58,090 nt of DNA from Oscillospiraceae bacterium (GTDB taxonomy: Bacteria > Bacillota > Clostridia > Oscillospirales > Acutalibacteraceae). Positions 25,563-34,609 of this stretch are shown piece by piece. Position 1 is the first letter of the stretch. Each line of letters begins with the position of its first letter. The notes under the pieces are model-generated. The model made no database searches. It was not told where the DNA came from and saw nothing but the letters and a program-made list of their open reading frames with translations. Location: positions 1 through 58,090 of the forward strand of contig SVPI01000009.1 in assembly GCA_015065935.1 (NCBI GenBank). The letters are read 5' to 3'. Position numbers and translations under genes: made by a program.

Positions 25563-26276
25563 ATGCTTTTATTCCCTGCGATTGATTTGTTTGACGGCAA
25601 GGCTGTCCGCCTGTTAAAGGGCGATTACAGTAAAATGACCGTTTACAGCGAAACCCCCCTTGAAATTGCTTTAGATTTCGAAAAAAGCGGAGCAAAATGC
25701 CTGCACCTTGTTGACCTGCAGGGTGCAAAAACGGGCGACACACCAAACCTTGAAACGGTTAGAAAGCTTATTGAAGGCACCTCCCTTTTTACCGAAATCG
25801 GCGGAGGAATAAGGAATATGGCTACCGTTGACACCTATATTTCCCTTGGGGCCGACCGCGTTATTTTAGGCACCGCCGCCGTTAAGGATGAGGCATTTTT
25901 AAAAGAGGCACTTTCAAAACACGGCGAAAAAATTGCCGTGGGCGTTGACATTAAAAACGGTGAGGTTGCCGTTTCGGGCTGGACCGAAACAGGGGGCATT
26001 GATGCCTTTAAATTTTGCAAAAAGCTTGAAAATTTAGGTGTTAAAACCGTTATTTGCACCGATATTTCAAAGGATGGCGCAATGCAGGGCACCAACCATA
26101 GCCTATATAAAGAGCTTAAAGCCCGCTTTTCCTTTAACACTATTGCTTCGGGCGGCGTTTCCTCCCTTGATGATGTTAAAAAACTGCGCGAGCAAAATAT
26201 TTACGGCGCCATAATAGGCAAAGCCTATTACACCGGTGCCATTGACCTTAAAGAGGCTTTAGAGGTGGCAAAATAA
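25563..26276 (+). CDS. hisA: ProFAR isomerase (phosphoribosylformimino-AICAR ribotide isomerase)
   Basis: TIM-barrel isomerase, 237 aa. The two catalytic aspartates are in PAIDLFDGKAVRL (about residue 8) and CTDISKDGAMQGTN (about 170). GGGIRN and ASGGVSSLDD are the phosphate-binding glycine loops of the two half-barrels. The gene lies three bases after hisH and abuts hisF directly. Confidence 0.96.
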   Translation: MLLFPAIDLFDGKAVRLLKGDYSKMTVYSETPLEIALDFEKSGAKCLHLVDLQGAKTGDTPNLETVRKLIEGTSLFTEIGGGIRNMATVDTYISLGADRVILGTAAVKDEAFLKEALSKHGEKIAVGVDIKNGEVAVSGWTETGGIDAFKFCKKLENLGVKTVICTDISKDGAMQGTNHSLYKELKARFSFNTIASGGVSSLDDVKKLREQNIYGAIIGKAYYTGAIDLKEALEVAK

Positions 26277-27035
26277 ATGATAACCAAACGAATTATCCCC
26301 TGTCTTGATGTTAAAGACGGCAGGGTGGTTAAGGGCGTTAACTTTGAGGACTTAAGCGACGTTTCCTCCCCTGTTGATTTGGCCCGATATTATAGCAGTG
26401 CCGGTGCCGATGAGCTTGTGTTTTATGACATTACCGCTTCTGCCGAAGGCAGGCGCCTTTTTACCGATATTTTAACCGAGGTAGCAAGTCAGATATTTAT
26501 TCCCCTAACCGTTGGCGGCGGCATTAACACGGTAGCTGATTTTGACCGTGTTTTAAAATGCGGCGCCGATAAGGTAAGTGTTAATTCGGGCGCCATTAAA
26601 AACCCCGCCTTAATAGGCGAGGCGGCAAAGCTTTATGGCGACCAATGCGTTGTGCTTTCGGTTGATATTAAGCGTGTTGACGGCGTTTTCCGCGTTTTTG
26701 CCCGCGGCGGCAGAGATAACACAGGGCTGGAAGCCATAGACTGGATAAAGCGCTGCACTCAAAACGGTGCAGGTGAAGTAGTTGTTAACTCTATTGATAC
26801 CGATGGCGTTAAAAAAGGCTTCGATTTAGAAATGCTCGATGCCGTATGCAACGCCGTAAGCGTTCCTGTTATAGCCTCAGGTGGAGCGGGCAATATTGCC
26901 CATTTTACCGAGCTTTTTAAAGCATTACCTAAGGTAGATGCAGGTCTTGCCGCTTCAATTTTCCATTTTGGCGAGGTTAAAATTTCCGACCTTAAACAGA
27001 ACTTAAAACAAAACGGAATTTCCGTTAGATTATAG
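26277..27035 (+). CDS. hisF: Imidazole glycerol phosphate synthase, cyclase subunit
   Basis: TIM-barrel lyase, 252 aa, paralogue of HisA. The catalytic aspartates lie in PCLDVKDGRVVKGVNF (about residue 11) and SIDTDGVKKGFDLEML (about 130). VGGGINTVADF and ASGGAGNIAHF bind the substrate phosphates. It receives ammonia from HisH through the barrel. It starts immediately after the hisA stop codon. Confidence 0.97.
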   Translation: MITKRIIPCLDVKDGRVVKGVNFEDLSDVSSPVDLARYYSSAGADELVFYDITASAEGRRLFTDILTEVASQIFIPLTVGGGINTVADFDRVLKCGADKVSVNSGAIKNPALIGEAAKLYGDQCVVLSVDIKRVDGVFRVFARGGRDNTGLEAIDWIKRCTQNGAGEVVVNSIDTDGVKKGFDLEMLDAVCNAVSVPVIASGGAGNIAHFTELFKALPKVDAGLAASIFHFGEVKISDLKQNLKQNGISVRL

Positions 27036-27045
27036 GGAGATAAAA

Positions 27046-27696
27046 ATGTTAGATATTAACGCTTTAAAATTTGATGAAAAGGGTCTTATCCCTGCTATTG
27101 TTGTTGATGCACACTCTAAAAAGGTGCTGACTTTAGCCTATATGAACAAGGAAAGCCTTAAAATTTCTATGGAAAAGGGGCTTACCTGCTTTTACAGTAG
27201 GTCAAGGCAAGAGTTATGGCTTAAAGGGGAAACCAGCGGAAACTTCCAGCACATTGTTTCCATTACTGCCGACTGTGACGGCGATGCCTTAACGGTGGTT
27301 GTTGAAAAGGATGGCCCCGCCTGCCACAAGGGGACCGACTCCTGCTTTACAAACACTGTTTATGAAAGCGAAACCCTAAAGGAATTTTCCCTTGATGCCC
27401 TTATGGAGATGCTGGTTGGCAGAAAAACCGATAAAAAGGAAGGCTCCTACACCTCATACCTTTTTGAAAAGGGAATTGATAAAATTCTCAAAAAGGTGGG
27501 CGAAGAATCAACCGAGGTTATTATTGCAGGCAAGGCGGATGATAAAAAAGAGACAGTTTACGAAATTGCCGACCTTACCTACCATATTTTAGTGCTTATG
27601 ATTGAAATGGGCATTTCCCTTGAGGATGTTCGGCGCGAGCTTGCCTCCCGCCACATTATTGACCACAAGGTTAAACAGGAGAAAATGACAAAATGA
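27046..27696 (+). CDS. hisI: Bifunctional phosphoribosyl-AMP cyclohydrolase/phosphoribosyl-ATP pyrophosphatase
   Basis: 216 aa fusion of HisI and HisE, the second and third steps. The N-terminal cyclohydrolase domain shows YMNKESLK, SRSRQELWLKGETSGN and the zinc and metal ligands ADCDGDAL and GPACHKGTDSCF. The C-terminal pyrophosphohydrolase domain (about 120-216) has KKVGEESTEVIIAGK and YEIADLTYHILVLM. GGGAG precedes the ATG. The fusion saves a separate hisE gene, so the operon is complete. Confidence 0.96.
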   Translation: MLDINALKFDEKGLIPAIVVDAHSKKVLTLAYMNKESLKISMEKGLTCFYSRSRQELWLKGETSGNFQHIVSITADCDGDALTVVVEKDGPACHKGTDSCFTNTVYESETLKEFSLDALMEMLVGRKTDKKEGSYTSYLFEKGIDKILKKVGEESTEVIIAGKADDKKETVYEIADLTYHILVLMIEMGISLEDVRRELASRHIIDHKVKQEKMTK

Positions 27697-28475
27697 TTTT
27701 AACCGATTTCCACACCCACACCCAGTTTTGCGACGGCAAAGACACCGCCGAGGAAATGGTTAATGCCGCTATATCTTTGGGACTTTCAAAAATCGGTTTT
27801 TCGGGTCATTCCTTTGCCCCATTTGATAGGGACTATTCAATGAGTGAGGAAGGCACCGAAAAATATTTTAAGGAAATAAACGCCTTAAAGGAAAAATATA
27901 AGGACAAAATTCAAATCCTTTGCGGCATTGAGCTTGACCTTTTATCCGATGAGCCAAAGCTGCCCTTTGACTACCGCATCGGCTCGGTGCATTACCTGAA
28001 ACTCGGCGATGAAATTATAACCGTTGATGCAGGTAAGGAAATTTTAATTAAGGCGGCAAAAAAATATTTCGGCGGCGATATGATTTCCCTTGCCGAGGAA
28101 TACTACCGCTGTGTTGCCGACCTCAAAAACAGGGACATTGACATTGTCGGTCACATTGACCTTATTACAAAGTTAAATAAAGATAACTGTCTTTTTGATG
28201 AGGCCTGCCCCCGCTATAAAAACGCGGCAATTTCTGCCGCCGATGAAATGCTTACAAAAAACATTCCCTTTGAAATTAACACAGGCGCCATCTCACGCGG
28301 TTATAAAGACAGCCCCTACCCTGCCGATTTTATATTAAAGCACATTAAGGAAAAGGGTGGCAGCGTTATTTTCAGTTCCGATGCCCACAGTAAGGATAGT
28401 TTATGCTTTGAATTTGACAAATGGCACAAAATTTTAAGGGATAAGGACATTTTACCCAGAGTTATTACCCTTTAA
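27693..28475 (+). CDS. hisK: Histidinol-phosphatase, PHP family
   Basis: 260 aa metal-dependent phosphoesterase releasing histidinol. The PHP metal ligands are in DFHTHTQFCDGKDT (residues 4-17), GIELDLL, IGSVHYL, VGHIDLI and FSSDAHSKDSL. It overlaps the hisI stop by four bases and closes the operon. It supplies the phosphatase that the monofunctional HisB lacks. A terminator follows at 28530. Confidence 0.93.
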   Translation: MILTDFHTHTQFCDGKDTAEEMVNAAISLGLSKIGFSGHSFAPFDRDYSMSEEGTEKYFKEINALKEKYKDKIQILCGIELDLLSDEPKLPFDYRIGSVHYLKLGDEIITVDAGKEILIKAAKKYFGGDMISLAEEYYRCVADLKNRDIDIVGHIDLITKLNKDNCLFDEACPRYKNAAISAADEMLTKNIPFEINTGAISRGYKDSPYPADFILKHIKEKGGSVIFSSDAHSKDSLCFEFDKWHKILRDKDILPRVITL

Positions 28476-28529
28476 ATGCATATTTTTTGCATAAAATTTT
28501 CTCCAAAACCATAAATTTAAGGATTTTAT

Positions 28530-28571
28530 GTGGTGATTTTGCCCAAAAGCAAAGTCGCCACTTTGTCTTTT
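28530..28571 (+). terminator. Terminator of the histidine operon
   Basis: GTGGTGATTTTGC pairs with GCAAAGTCGCCAC over 13 positions (two G-U wobbles, six-base loop) and is followed by TTTGTCTTTT. Confidence 0.75.
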
Positions 28572-28669
28572 GCATATAATTTGCATAAAGTTATGAATTT
28601 TATGAATATTTATGAATAAAACCTTGACAATTACCTTTAAATATTATATAATTGCTGCATAATTATTCA
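28569..28669 (+). promoter_or_regulatory. argG promoter with a cluster of ArgR-box-like sites
   Basis: The promoter is TTGACA (28624-28629), 17-base spacer, TATAAT (28647-28652). Just downstream, over the expected start point, TGCATAATTATTCA (28656-28669) closely fits the bacterial ARG box TGAATAATTATTCA. Upstream of -35 lie further half-site arrays: TTTGCATATAATTTGCATAA (28569-28588) and TATGAATATTTATGAATAAA (28601-28620). A similar string, TGCATATTTTTTGCATA, is at 28478-28494. The layout predicts arginine-dependent repression by ArgR/AhrC, which is not encoded in this window. Confidence 0.7.
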
Positions 28670-28682
28670 GGAGGTCACTGAT

Positions 28683-29921
28683 ATGAATAAAGAAAATATT
28701 AAAAAGGTTGTTCTTGCCTACTCCGGCGGACTTGATACATCCATCATTATTCCTTGGCTTAAGGAAAACTATAATAACTGCGAGGTTATTGCCGTTTCGG
28801 GTAACGTTGGCCAGGCAGATGAGCTTGAGGGCCTTGAGGAAAAGGCGCTTAAAACAGGCGCATCAAAGCTTTACGTTCTCGATTTAACCGAGGAGTATGT
28901 TGATGATTACATTATCCCCTGCGTAAAGGCAGGCGCAGTTTATGAGGAGTATCTCCTCGGCACCAGCCACGCTCGCCCCTGCATTGCAAAGGGCCTTGTT
29001 GATATTGCCATTAAAGAAAATGCCGATGCTATTTGCCACGGCTGCACAGGCAAGGGTAACGACCAGGTTCGTTTTGAGCTTACCATTAAGCATTTTGCCC
29101 CCGATATGCCCATTATCGCCCCCTGGCGTGAGTGGGATATTAAATCCCGCGAAGAGGAAATTGAGTATGCCGAGGCACACAACATTCCCCTTAAAATTAA
29201 CAGAGAAACAAACTATTCAAAGGATAAAAACCTTTGGCATTTATCCCACGAGGGTATGGATTTAGAGGATACAGGCAACGAGCCTATGTACGAAAAGGAA
29301 GGCTTCCTTGAAATGGGTGTTTCCCCCATTCAGGCACCCGATAAGCCCACCTATGTTACCTTGGATTTTGAAAAGGGCGTTCCCGTTGCTCTTGACGGTG
29401 AAAAGATGTCGGCTAAAAACATCATCTTAAAGCTTAACGAGCTTGGCGGCGCAAACGGTATCGGTATTATTGACATTGTTGAAAACCGCCTTGTTGGTAT
29501 GAAATGCCGCGGCGTTTACGAGACCCCCGGCGGCACCATTCTTTATAAGGCTCACAGCGTGCTTGAATCCATTTGTCTTGACAAAATGACCCTGCACGAA
29601 AAACAGCGCCTTTCCATAACCTTTGCAGAGCTGGTTTATAACGGCCAGTGGTTTACTCCTTTAAGAGAAGCCCTTTCCGCCTTTGTTGATAAAACTCAGG
29701 AGACCGTTACAGGTAAGGTAAGGTTAAAGCTCTACAAGGGCAACATTATTAACGCAGGCGTTTGGAGCGATTATTCTCTTTACAGCGAGGAAATTGCAAC
29801 CTTTGGTGAGAGTGATTACGACCAAAAGGATTCCGCAGGCTTTATCAATCTTTACGGTCTTCCCATTAAAGTTCAGGCAATGGTTGATAAGGCTAACGAG
29901 AGTCGAACCCGTCACGCCTGA
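28683..29921 (+). CDS. argG: Argininosuccinate synthase
   Basis: Condenses citrulline and aspartate with ATP, 412 aa. The PP-loop ATP motif [15 protein letters not shown] is at residues 13-27. [15 protein letters not shown] and [12 protein letters not shown] are typical. GGAGG lies about eight bases before the ATG. The final residues ANESRTRHA are encoded by the start of an inverted repeat element (29891-30164), so the C-terminal tail may have been replaced by that insertion; the catalytic core is unaffected. It is separated from argH by the element but belongs to the same arginine block. Confidence 0.96.
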   Translation: MNKENIKKVVLAYSGGLDTSIIIPWLKENYNNCEVIAVSGNVGQADELEGLEEKALKTGASKLYVLDLTEEYVDDYIIPCVKAGAVYEEYLLGTSHARPCIAKGLVDIAIKENADAICHGCTGKGNDQVRFELTIKHFAPDMPIIAPWREWDIKSREEEIEYAEAHNIPLKINRETNYSKDKNLWHLSHEGMDLEDTGNEPMYEKEGFLEMGVSPIQAPDKPTYVTLDFEKGVPVALDGEKMSAKNIILKLNELGGANGIGIIDIVENRLVGMKCRGVYETPGGTILYKAHSVLESICLDKMTLHEKQRLSITFAELVYNGQWFTPLREALSAFVDKTQETVTGKVRLKLYKGNIINAGVWSDYSLYSEEIATFGESDYDQKDSAGFINLYGLPIKVQAMVDKANESRTRHA

Positions 29922-30164
29922 CAAATAATAATTTTCCGTTTTTTCTTGTCTCATCACTTGTAATACGTTAGTATTACTGCGTTCTTCGACTTCGCCCTCC
30001 CAAAAAATTATTTATTTGGCAGGTCGTAGAGTTTCTCTCTGCCGCATTTTTTCGGAAGGCGAAGCGTGAAATTTGCAGTAAGGCTGCCGCCTTACAAAAA
30101 TGAGCGCAAGAAAGGCGGTAAAAGGCGGCGAGCGAAACCGTAATGGGTTCGACTCTCGTTAGCC
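29891..30164. repeat. Palindromic repeat element between argG and argH (MITE-like or structured)
   Basis: A perfect 20-base inverted repeat bounds 274 bases: GGCTAACGAGAGTCGAACCC (29891-29910) and its exact complement (30145-30164). Inside are a second imperfect pair (TGACAAATAATAATTTT at 29919-29935 against AAAATTATTTATTTGGCA at 30004-30021) and two perfect 7-bp hairpins: GTAATAC-GTTA-GTATTAC at 29960-29977 and GTAAGGC-TGCC-GCCTTAC at 30078-30095. The left end lies in the last codons of argG. No transposase is present. It looks like a non-autonomous mobile or dispersed intergenic repeat; an RNA regulatory role between argG and argH is an alternative. Confidence 0.7.
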
Positions 30165-30208
30165 TAAAGAACAAAAAATAAAATTATTACCGAGAGGAAC
30201 ATTTTAAA

Positions 30209-31582
30209 ATGGCTAAAATGTGGGCCGGCAGAACTGACGGCGTAACCGAAAAAATCGCTGACGATTTTAATTCATCCATCCATTTTGACAGCCGAATGGC
30301 AAGCCAGGATATTCAGGGCAGTATGGCGCACGCCGCAATGCTTGCCGCAAAAGGTATAATTTCAAATGACGAGGCCGACACACTCATTGTCGGCCTTGAA
30401 GCCATTTTAAACGACCTTAAAAGCGGTGCCCTTCAAATTGATTTAACCTGTGAGGACATTCATATGTTTGTTGAGCAGGAGCTGACCGCTCGCCTTGGGG
30501 ATGTTGGCAAAAAACTGCACACCGCAAGGAGCAGAAACGACCAGGTTGCCCTTGATATAAGAATGTACTTAAGGGCCGAAACCGATGAGATAAGCGGCCT
30601 TGTTAAAAAACTTATTGCCGCTGTTGTTAATCAGGCAGAAAAGAACAAGGGCGTTATTATGCCGGGCTACACCCATCTTCAAAGGGCACAGCCTATAACC
30701 TTCGGCCACCACTTAATGGCCTATGCCTTTATGCTGCTTCGTGATTTGGAAAGGCTTTCAGATACCAGAAAAAGAATGAACATAAGCCCCATAGGCTGTT
30801 GTGCCCTTGCCGGCACCACCTATGACACCGATAGATATTTTGAGGCGGAAAAACTGGGCTTTGATGATATTTGCCTAAACTCCCTTGATGGCGTTTCGGA
30901 CAGGGATTTTGTTGTAGAGCTGGGCAGTGCCCTTTCCATTTTAATGATGCATTTATCCCGCTTCAGCGAGGAAATCATTTTGTGGTCAAGCTGGGAGTTT
31001 AAGTTTATTGAGTTATCCGATGCCTACACAACAGGCTCCTCAATTATGCCCCAAAAGAAAAACCCCGATATGGCAGAGCTGGTTCGCGGCAAAACAGGCA
31101 GAGTTTACGGCAATTTAATGTCCATTCTAACCGTGTTAAAGGGTCTGCCCCTTGCCTACAACAAGGATATGCAGGAGGATAAGGAAGGCATTTTTGATAC
31201 CTGCGACACAGTAAAAATGTGCCTTAAGGTTTTCGAGGGTATGATTTCCACCCTTACCGTTTGCGAGGATAATATGAAGGCGGCGGCAGGCAAGGGCTTT
31301 ATTAACGCCACCGACCTTGCCGACTATCTTGTTAAAAAGGGTCTGCCCTTTAGAACCGCCTATAAAATTTCGGGCGAAATTGTGGCACAGTGTATAAAGG
31401 AAAATAAAATCCTTGAAACACTGACCCTGGAGGAATATAAAAAACACAGCAATTTGTTCGAAAATGATTTATATAATGAAATCTCCCTTGAAGCCTGCGT
31501 TAACAAGCGCATTTCAAAGGGCGGCACCTCGGTTAAATCGGTGGAGGAACAAATTGAGGCAGTAAAGGAAAAAATAAAGTAA
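30209..31582 (+). CDS. argH: Argininosuccinate lyase
   Basis: Fumarase/aspartase-superfamily lyase that splits argininosuccinate into arginine and fumarate, 457 aa. The superfamily signature GSSIMPQKKNPDMAE lies near residue 282. MWAGRTDGVTEKIADDFNSS at the N-terminus and TARSRNDQVALD at about 108-119 are typical. The ribosome binding site is GAGAGGA. It follows the repeat element, and its stop codon overlaps the argC ATG. Confidence 0.97.
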   Translation: MAKMWAGRTDGVTEKIADDFNSSIHFDSRMASQDIQGSMAHAAMLAAKGIISNDEADTLIVGLEAILNDLKSGALQIDLTCEDIHMFVEQELTARLGDVGKKLHTARSRNDQVALDIRMYLRAETDEISGLVKKLIAAVVNQAEKNKGVIMPGYTHLQRAQPITFGHHLMAYAFMLLRDLERLSDTRKRMNISPIGCCALAGTTYDTDRYFEAEKLGFDDICLNSLDGVSDRDFVVELGSALSILMMHLSRFSEEIILWSSWEFKFIELSDAYTTGSSIMPQKKNPDMAELVRGKTGRVYGNLMSILTVLKGLPLAYNKDMQEDKEGIFDTCDTVKMCLKVFEGMISTLTVCEDNMKAAAGKGFINATDLADYLVKKGLPFRTAYKISGEIVAQCIKENKILETLTLEEYKKHSNLFENDLYNEISLEACVNKRISKGGTSVKSVEEQIEAVKEKIK

Positions 31583-32508
31583 TGACAAAGGTTTTTATTG
31601 ATGGCAGTGCAGGCACCACAGGGCTTCGCATTCACGACCGTTTAAAAAACAGAAACGACATTGAGCTTATTACCTTAAGTGGGGAGCTTAGAAAGGATAC
31701 GGCGGCAAGAAAGGAAGCGCTGAACAGCGCCGATATTGCCTTTTTATGCCTGCCCGATGCCGCGGCAATAGAGGCAGTAAGCCTTATTGAAAACAGCCAC
31801 ACCGCCGTTATTGATACATCAACCGCACACAGAACAAATGACGCCTGGGCTTATGGTTTTAGCGAGTTTAAGGGCTACAAAGAAAAAATCAAAAACTCCC
31901 TTAGAATTGCAAACCCCGGCTGTCACGCAAGCGGCTTTATAGCCCTTGTTAAGCCTTTAATTGATGAGGGGATTTTAAAAAGCGATACTCCCCTTTCCTG
32001 CTTTTCCCTTACAGGCTATTCGGGCGGCGGTAAGAAAATGATTGCCGAATATGAGGATGAAAACCGCTCACCCTTACTTGCCGCTCCAAGGCAGTATGGC
32101 CTAACCCAGGAGCACAAGCACCTAAAGGAAATGGTTAAAATTTCGGGACTACTTTCTGCCCCTGCATTTTGCCCCATTGTTGCCCCTTTTTACAGTGGTA
32201 TGCAGGTTAGCGTTCCCATTTTCAAAAAGGATATTAAGGGCGACCTTTGTGATATTAAAAACATTTATAAAAATTATTATAAAGCTGGCCTTGTTCACTT
32301 TTTGGATAACGCCGATGACGGCGGATTTTTATCTGCCGCAAAATTAAGCGGCCGAGATGATATGCTCCTTACCCTTTCGGGAAATAATGAGAGAATTATC
32401 CTCACCGCAATTTATGATAATTTAGGAAAAGGCGCTTCGGGCGCCGCCATTCAGAATATGAACATTTTACTGGGTGTTAAAGAGAACACAGGTCTTGTGG
32501 AGGAATAA
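31582..32508 (+). CDS. argC: N-acetyl-gamma-glutamyl-phosphate reductase, short (type 2) form
   Basis: NADPH-dependent reductase of the acetylated arginine pathway, 308 aa. The catalytic cysteine is C114 in IANPGCHASGF. The N-terminus MTKVFIDGSAGTTGLRIHDR and the short length fit the type 2 ArgC group rather than the roughly 345-aa type 1 protein with its longer N-terminal Rossmann region that is commoner in Firmicutes. The position between argH and argJ confirms the role. Confidence 0.93.
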   Translation: MTKVFIDGSAGTTGLRIHDRLKNRNDIELITLSGELRKDTAARKEALNSADIAFLCLPDAAAIEAVSLIENSHTAVIDTSTAHRTNDAWAYGFSEFKGYKEKIKNSLRIANPGCHASGFIALVKPLIDEGILKSDTPLSCFSLTGYSGGGKKMIAEYEDENRSPLLAAPRQYGLTQEHKHLKEMVKISGLLSAPAFCPIVAPFYSGMQVSVPIFKKDIKGDLCDIKNIYKNYYKAGLVHFLDNADDGGFLSAAKLSGRDDMLLTLSGNNERIILTAIYDNLGKGASGAAIQNMNILLGVKENTGLVEE

Positions 32509-32513
32509 GAAAA

Positions 32514-33728
32514 ATGAATATTATTAAGGGCGGCGTGTGTGCCGCCAAAGGCTTTAAGGCAAACGGAATTCATTGCGGAATAAGAAAAAACCAGTCTAAA
32601 AAGGATTTGGCTCTTATTGTAAGCGATACCCCCGCCACAGCCGCCGCTGTTTACACAACAAATCTGGTTAAGGGCGCACCCCTTTTGGTTACTAAAAAGC
32701 ACATTGAAAACGGCATAGCAAGGGCGGTTATCTGCAACAGCGGAAACGCCAACACCTGTAATGCAAACGGTTGTGAGATTGCCGAGGAAATGAGCCGCCT
32801 TGTTGAAAAGGCAGTGGGTGTTAAGGCTGACGATGTTGTTGTCGCTTCCACCGGCGTTATCGGCCAGCCCCTTAATTTAGAACCTATAAAAAACGGTATG
32901 CCTGAACTTGTGAAAGGGCTATCCTGTGATAACGGTTTATCCGCCGCACAGGCGATTATGACCACCGACACTATACATAAGGAAATTGCCGTTGAGTTTA
33001 AAATTGGTGGCAAAACCTGCCGCCTTGGCGGAATTGCCAAGGGAAGCGGAATGATTCATCCCAATATGGCAACAATGCTTGTGTTCTTAACAAGCGATGT
33101 CAGCATTTCAAGGGATATGCTTCAAAAGGCCCTTTCAGGCGACATTGCCGACACCTTTAATATGATTAGCATCGATGGCGACACCTCCACAAACGATATG
33201 GTTGTTATTCTCGCTAACGGCAAGGCGGAAAACGCCGAAATCACCGCCGAGGGCGAGGATTTCGACACCTTTATGAAGGCTCTTAACACCGTTACCGTTC
33301 ACCTTTGTAGAATGATTGCAGGGGATGGCGAGGGCGCAACAAAGCTCCTTGAATGCAAGGTAAGCGGCGCCGCCGATAAAGAAACTGCAAAGACCGTTGC
33401 AAAGAGCGTTATCTGCTCCTCCCTTTTAAAGGCGGCAATGTTCGGCGCCGATGCCAACTGGGGCAGAGTGCTGTGCGCCATCGGTTATTCGGGCGCTACG
33501 GTTGACATTAATAAAATTGATGTTTCCTTTAAATCGGCAAAGGGCGAAATTGCCGTTTGCAAAATGGGAAGCGGCATAGAGTTCAGCGAGGAAAAGGCAA
33601 AAGAAATTTTGCTGGAGAGCGAAATTGAAATCCTTGTAAATCTTAATTCGGGTGATTTCTGCTCCACCGCCTGGGGCTGTGACCTCACCTATGATTATGT
33701 TAAAATTAACGGTGACTATCGCACCTAA
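32514..33728 (+). CDS. argJ: Bifunctional glutamate N-acetyltransferase/ornithine acetyltransferase
   Basis: Ntn-type enzyme, 404 aa, that recycles the acetyl group from acetylornithine to glutamate and in many bacteria also makes acetylglutamate from acetyl-CoA. It self-cleaves before the threonine nucleophile, here T187 in KGSGMIHPNMATMLVF. With ArgJ present, no separate argA or argE is needed, and none is seen. Whether it is mono- or bifunctional cannot be told from sequence; absence of argA nearby favours bifunctional. Confidence 0.95.
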   Translation: MNIIKGGVCAAKGFKANGIHCGIRKNQSKKDLALIVSDTPATAAAVYTTNLVKGAPLLVTKKHIENGIARAVICNSGNANTCNANGCEIAEEMSRLVEKAVGVKADDVVVASTGVIGQPLNLEPIKNGMPELVKGLSCDNGLSAAQAIMTTDTIHKEIAVEFKIGGKTCRLGGIAKGSGMIHPNMATMLVFLTSDVSISRDMLQKALSGDIADTFNMISIDGDTSTNDMVVILANGKAENAEITAEGEDFDTFMKALNTVTVHLCRMIAGDGEGATKLLECKVSGAADKETAKTVAKSVICSSLLKAAMFGADANWGRVLCAIGYSGATVDINKIDVSFKSAKGEIAVCKMGSGIEFSEEKAKEILLESEIEILVNLNSGDFCSTAWGCDLTYDYVKINGDYRT

Positions 33729-33742
33729 AACGGAGAAAAAAT

Positions 33743-34609
33743 ATGACAGATAATAATTTTTCAAACCACGAACGTGCCGAGGTTTTAACCCAGGCCCTGC
33801 CCTATATTAAAAGATACAACGGCGAAATCGTTGTTATCAAATACGGCGGCAACGCTATGATTAACGAGGAGCTTAAAAAGCAGGTTATGGAGGACATTGT
33901 TCTTTTATGGCTTATTGGCGTTAAGGTTGTTCTCGTTCACGGCGGTGGCCCCGAAATTACCGAAACAATGGCCAGACTTGGCAAAGAGGCCGAGTTTGTT
34001 GATGGCCTCAGAGTTACCGATAAGGAAACCGTTGACATTGTTCAAATGGTTTTAGCAGGCAAGGTTAACAAAACCCTGGTTAACCTCCTTGAATCCAAGG
34101 GCGGCAAGGCTATGGGAATTTCGGGAATGGACGGAATGCTTATTGAAGCCAAAATGAAGGATGAGCGACTGGGCTTTGTAGGCAAAATCACAAAGGTTAA
34201 CATTGCCCCTGTTAACGACCTTTTGGAAAAGGGCTATATCCCTGTTATTTCCACCATCGGCTGTGATAAGGAGGGCAATGTTTATAACATTAACGGCGAC
34301 ACCGCCGCCGCCTTTGTTGCAGGCGCCCTTGGTGCAAAACGCCTCATTATGATGACCGATATTGCAGGCATTTTAAAGGATAAGGACGACCCCAGCACCC
34401 TTATCCCCAGCGTTACAATTAAGGAAGCCGAGCAGCTTAAGAAGGACGGCGTTGTTTCGGGCGGAATGATTCCCAAGGTTGATTGCTGTATTGAGGCAAT
34501 TTCCCACGGCGTTAAAAAGGTTATTATTATGGACGGCCGCGTTCCCCATTCAATTCTTATGGAAATTTTAACCGATGAGGGTGCCGGCACAATGGTGAGT
34601 GAAAAATAA
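33743..34609 (+). CDS. argB: Acetylglutamate kinase
   Basis: Amino-acid kinase family, 288 aa, phosphorylating N-acetylglutamate. VVIKYGGNAMINEELKKQV (about residues 29-47) and VVLVHGGGPEI (about 66-76) bind ATP and substrate phosphates. The C-terminal region has GGMIPKVDCCIEAISHGV. In the family the N-terminal helix of arginine-sensitive hexameric forms precedes residue 20; this protein has such an extension, so feedback inhibition by arginine is plausible. Confidence 0.96.
   Translation: MTDNNFSNHERAEVLTQALPYIKRYNGEIVVIKYGGNAMINEELKKQVMEDIVLLWLIGVKVVLVHGGGPEITETMARLGKEAEFVDGLRVTDKETVDIVQMVLAGKVNKTLVNLLESKGGKAMGISGMDGMLIEAKMKDERLGFVGKITKVNIAPVNDLLEKGYIPVISTIGCDKEGNVYNINGDTAAAFVAGALGAKRLIMMTDIAGILKDKDDPSTLIPSVTIKEAEQLKKDGVVSGGMIPKVDCCIEAISHGVKKVIIMDGRVPHSILMEILTDEGAGTMVSEK

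Noticed and set aside
30145-30164. tRNA-like T-arm GGGTTCGACTCTC near argH
   Set aside because: There is no cloverleaf around it; the string is one end of a 20-base inverted repeat whose other end is in argG.
29974-30174. A 66-codon minus-strand open frame in the argG-argH gap
   Set aside because: It lies inside the inverted repeat element, has no ribosome binding site, and is best explained as part of the repeat.
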